This document shows, one piece after another, positions 61,486 to 64,000 of a stretch of DNA of 64,000 nt. The notes beneath the pieces were generated by a model. That model saw only the letters and a list, made by a program, of their open reading frames with translations, was not told the origin of the DNA and did no database searches. Position numbers and translations under genes: made by a program. The stretch is taken from contig NZ_FMAY01000010.1 of NCBI RefSeq assembly GCF_900094925.1, positions 130,295 through 194,294 of the forward strand, in the 5' to 3' direction. Each line of letters starts with the position of its first letter. The stretch's first letter is position 1. Origin of the DNA: Kosakonia oryzendophytica. Lineage in GTDB: Bacteria; Pseudomonadota; Gammaproteobacteria; Enterobacterales; Enterobacteriaceae.

Positions 61486-63750
61486 CTACCTGTTATCGCT
61501 GGGGACGCCAAACCACTGATGATACCAACGAGGTAAAAGTTGATCTCGTAAGCTATGGATTTCCCAGCCCTGCGCTGAGAAAGCGATCGTTGTCTGCCCC
61601 TGGTGGGCAGTATCAAACCAGCGATAGCCTTGTTGGCGGTAGCGTGTCGTCACTTTTGCCGAGGGTAAGCGCCAGGCGTTATAGCGTGAAGCCGACGCCA
61701 GCGCAGCGTTACCACCGATGCGTTGGATAAAAGGCAGCGTTGATGAGGTATTGCTCCCATGATGGGGTACCTGCACCAGTGTGGAAGCAAGATGTTCCCA
61801 ATAATGACTCAGCATCGCCATCTCCCCTTGTGCCTCAATATCACCAGTCAGCAAAATACTGTTCTGACCATCATCTACCCTCACCACGCATGAACGGTTA
61901 TTACCCTGGGCCGTTGAGCCTTGCAGCGGCCAGTGAACGCTGAAATTTAACCCTTGCCACTGCCATTTTTCACCACGGAAACAGGGATGATGTCCCGCCC
62001 AGCCTAACGGGCTTCGCACCCACATCCCTGGCCAGTTATTCAGTAAGCTGTTCAGTCCTCCACGATGATCCAAATGTTCATGACTCAGAATAACGCCTTC
62101 AGGCTCAAGCGCATGCCAGCGCAACCACGGGATAATTAACTGCTGCCCGCTGTCGCCACCCGGCCAAGCCGAGCCAGTATCATAAAGGATCGCTTTACCG
62201 TCACGTTCAATCACCAGAGCAAGCCCATGCCCGACATCCAGCATGTGTACTGACCACTCCCCGCTCCGCTCACTTCGCCAGAATGGAAAAGCCAATATCA
62301 CCAGACATGCCAGGCAAACCGCGGGCATAGTACGCCACAGGTTCAAACGCCAGGCCATCAACGTGCACCAGGGTACCCATGCCAGCCACTGCCAGCGCAT
62401 GTCAACATTTAACCAGCCCGGAGGGAGCCAACGTAAAAAACTGAAGAGTATTTCCAGCGTGTTATCCGCGACATACCAACAGACCGTCTCCATTATTGAA
62501 GGCCCGGTTAGATGCAGCACCATCCCCAACAGAATGAAGGGTACGGCCACGAAGGTAACCAACGGGATAGCTGCCAGGTTCGCCACCAGAGAAGTGAGGC
62601 TGATGCCGTGGAATATCGACAACTGGATTGGCAAAAGCAGCAGTGTCATACCGGCCTGCAGATAGACAAGGTTAATGCAGCCCCTCACCCACCCGCGCAG
62701 GTCTGTACCAGGAATGGGGAGCCACTGATACCAAAACAGTAACGAAGCCACCGCAAAAGCAGATAACCACAGGCTGTCAGAGAGAACGGCAAGCGGATCG
62801 GTAAACAAAATAGCCGCCACACAGCATAGCCATACCTGCCAGGGCGACCACAGACGCCCCGAAAGTCTCAACGCAGCCCAGACGCTTAACGCCACCGCCG
62901 TGCGTAGAGCCGGAGGTTGTAACCCCGTCAGCCATGCATAGCCAATCGCGCCGCCCACGCTTAAGAGCAACGGCAACCGCCAATCAATCCAACGGACGGG
63001 AAGGAAAAACTGCACAGCGCGTACGATAAGCCACACCAGCATAGACGCAAGTGCGATATGCAACCCGGAGATCGCCATCAGATGCGCCGTGCCGGTTTGG
63101 CGCATCGCGTTTTTCACGTCACTGTTCAGCGCCGAGCGCTCGCCCATTCCCAAAGCCAGGATGACTGGCTGCCAGGCGTATGGAACCAGCCGTTCCGTCA
63201 ACGATTGCAGATACCCGGCGCGCCAGCTACAACGTGCGTCCAGTATTCGGGCATGAATGATCCGCCCGCTTAAAGGTTGATGGGATGCCAGAGCATAACG
63301 TTGGGAGTCAAAACCACCTTCGTTAAGCTGCCCGTGCACCGGACGAGCACGAATCGTCATCGCCCAGCGTTGCCCGCTACACGTCTGCCGGGGAAGATAC
63401 TCCCCGTAAAAAGTAATGCCGGGCGCAGGGTAAAGGGGTACGCCATCCAGACGGAGAATTTTCCCCTGATGGCGGGTCATGTTGTCGGTTTCGGTGAGTA
63501 TCACCTCAACATGGCGATTACCACCTGACAGATGTTGGGTCGGCCAGAGGGTTTGCTGTGCGGCGAGGATCCCCCAAACAAAGAACAGGAGTGTGAACCC
63601 GCAGTAACGCACCACCGGCTTTTGGCTGTACGCGAACAGACACCCCAAAGCCAGTACCCACCAGACAAGTCGGATATCCGGTAATGCAGGCAACCACAGC
63701 AGTGGCAAAATGCCGGCTATAATACAGGCGCTGAGCGCGGGTAAGGTCAT
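61486..63750 (-). CDS. ycaI: YcaI, ComEC/Rec2-family DNA-uptake channel homologue
   Basis: This 754-residue inner-membrane protein is the same length as E. coli YcaI. It has an N-terminal DUF4131/OB region (about 20-180) and a competence membrane domain (about 185-480) with the signature GTAHLMAISGLHI. A C-terminal metallo-beta-lactamase-like domain (about 490-735) has LDVGHGLALVI, ILSHEHLDHRGG, LLTGDIEAQG and VPHHGSNTSS. ComEC forms the channel for single-stranded DNA in transformable bacteria. The start at 63750 follows AGGAGG; an in-frame GTG six bases earlier lies inside that site. The gene is intact, and the competence regulator sxy is elsewhere in the window. Confidence 0.94.
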   Translation of the reverse strand: MTLPALSACIIAGILPLLWLPALPDIRLVWWVLALGCLFAYSQKPVVRYCGFTLLFFVWGILAAQQTLWPTQHLSGGNRHVEVILTETDNMTRHQGKILRLDGVPLYPAPGITFYGEYLPRQTCSGQRWAMTIRARPVHGQLNEGGFDSQRYALASHQPLSGRIIHARILDARCSWRAGYLQSLTERLVPYAWQPVILALGMGERSALNSDVKNAMRQTGTAHLMAISGLHIALASMLVWLIVRAVQFFLPVRWIDWRLPLLLSVGGAIGYAWLTGLQPPALRTAVALSVWAALRLSGRLWSPWQVWLCCVAAILFTDPLAVLSDSLWLSAFAVASLLFWYQWLPIPGTDLRGWVRGCINLVYLQAGMTLLLLPIQLSIFHGISLTSLVANLAAIPLVTFVAVPFILLGMVLHLTGPSIMETVCWYVADNTLEILFSFLRWLPPGWLNVDMRWQWLAWVPWCTLMAWRLNLWRTMPAVCLACLVILAFPFWRSERSGEWSVHMLDVGHGLALVIERDGKAILYDTGSAWPGGDSGQQLIIPWLRWHALEPEGVILSHEHLDHRGGLNSLLNNWPGMWVRSPLGWAGHHPCFRGEKWQWQGLNFSVHWPLQGSTAQGNNRSCVVRVDDGQNSILLTGDIEAQGEMAMLSHYWEHLASTLVQVPHHGSNTSSTLPFIQRIGGNAALASASRYNAWRLPSAKVTTRYRQQGYRWFDTAHQGQTTIAFSAQGWEIHSLRDQLLPRWYHQWFGVPSDNR

Positions 63751-64000
63751 GCACACCTCCTTGTTGCACAGGAAGTATGCGGCGTTGCAGTTGCAGTGTC
63801 TTGAAAGTGATTACGCTGTTGCGGCACCGGCTGGTAAGTTTTTACAGCGTTACATTTTACGCATAAAGCATTACGAGCTGGGCCCCGAAAAATTCAGACT
63901 GGCACAAAGTAAAAGACCACCTTCTTAGAAGGTGGCTTTTGAGAATGCCCCCTGTAAGGGGGGCTATTGTCACTTTCCGCTTACTACTCTAGCAATTCCA
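63751..64000. other. Upstream region of ycaI with two hairpins
   Basis: By synteny ihfB should lie just beyond the right edge on the minus strand, but no ihfB coding sequence is visible here. Two inverted repeats stand out. The first is AAAAG-CCACCTT with AAGGTGG-CTTTT (63911-63940), which could be a terminator for the incoming minus-strand gene. The second is GCCCCC with GGGGGC (63947-63964). A 72-codon frame on the plus strand (63710-63928) has no recognisable family and is probably chance. Confidence 0.5.

Noticed and set aside
63710..63928. 72-codon plus-strand frame at the right edge
   Set aside because: It begins inside ycaI on the opposite strand and ends in a hairpin. No similarity or motif is recognisable.

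Overview
The window is chromosomal DNA of an enterobacterium of the Escherichia/Salmonella/Citrobacter group. From about 2.8 kb to the right end the gene content and order match the E. coli K-12 region from serT through yccA, ompA, fabA, pqiA, pyrD, ssu, pepN, ompF, mukB and msbA, read in the opposite orientation. Most proteins have the same length as their K-12 orthologues. Sequence differences in OmpA, OmpF, Sxy and YcbZ show that it is not E. coli itself. Citrobacter seems the most likely genus, but I cannot settle the species from sequence reading alone.

Accessory left end (1-2530). This part is AT-rich and ends next to serT. It holds the 3' end of an ECP-type (E. coli common pilus-like) fimbrial operon: the tail of a tip adhesin and an EcpE-like chaperone. 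These are followed by a membrane-anchored winged-helix regulator (CadC/ToxR/MarT type) and an overlapping FidL-like membrane protein. serT is a known island site (SPI-5 in Salmonella), so this looks like a different cargo at the same place. Between serT and yccA lies an orphan OppA/MppA-like periplasmic peptide-binding protein that K-12 lacks at this position.

Core, 4.9-20 kb: yccA, tusE, yccX, rlmI, hspQ (with a sigma-32-type promoter), yccU, mgsA, helD, yccF-yccS, sxy, sulA (with a LexA box), ompA, matP, lonH (ycbZ), fabA (with FadR/FabR sites) and rmf. Core, 20-35 kb: the pqiC-pqiB-pqiA-uup-rlmKL block on the minus strand, ycbX, zapC, pyrD (with a PurR-like box) and the complete sulfonate operon ssuEADCB. 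Core, 35-47 kb: pepN, pncB, asnS, ompF (with an OmpR-type control region), aspC, gloC, mepK and ldtD. Core, 47-64 kb: the chromosome-organising operon cmoM-mukF-mukE-mukB, elyC, ycbJ, and the envelope block comEC(ycaI)-msbA-lpxK-ycaQ-ycaR-kdsB, all intact.

Several functions recur. Chromosome and division control is represented by MukBEF, MatP, SulA and ZapC. Outer-membrane and cell-wall work is represented by OmpA, OmpF, LpxK/MsbA/KdsB, LdtD, MepK, ElyC and PqiABC. tRNA and rRNA modification is represented by TusE, CmoM, RlmI and RlmKL. No pseudogene, insertion-sequence transposase, prophage or CRISPR array was recognised. The main region that might hold something poorly described is the fimbria/regulator/FidL-like cluster at the left end.
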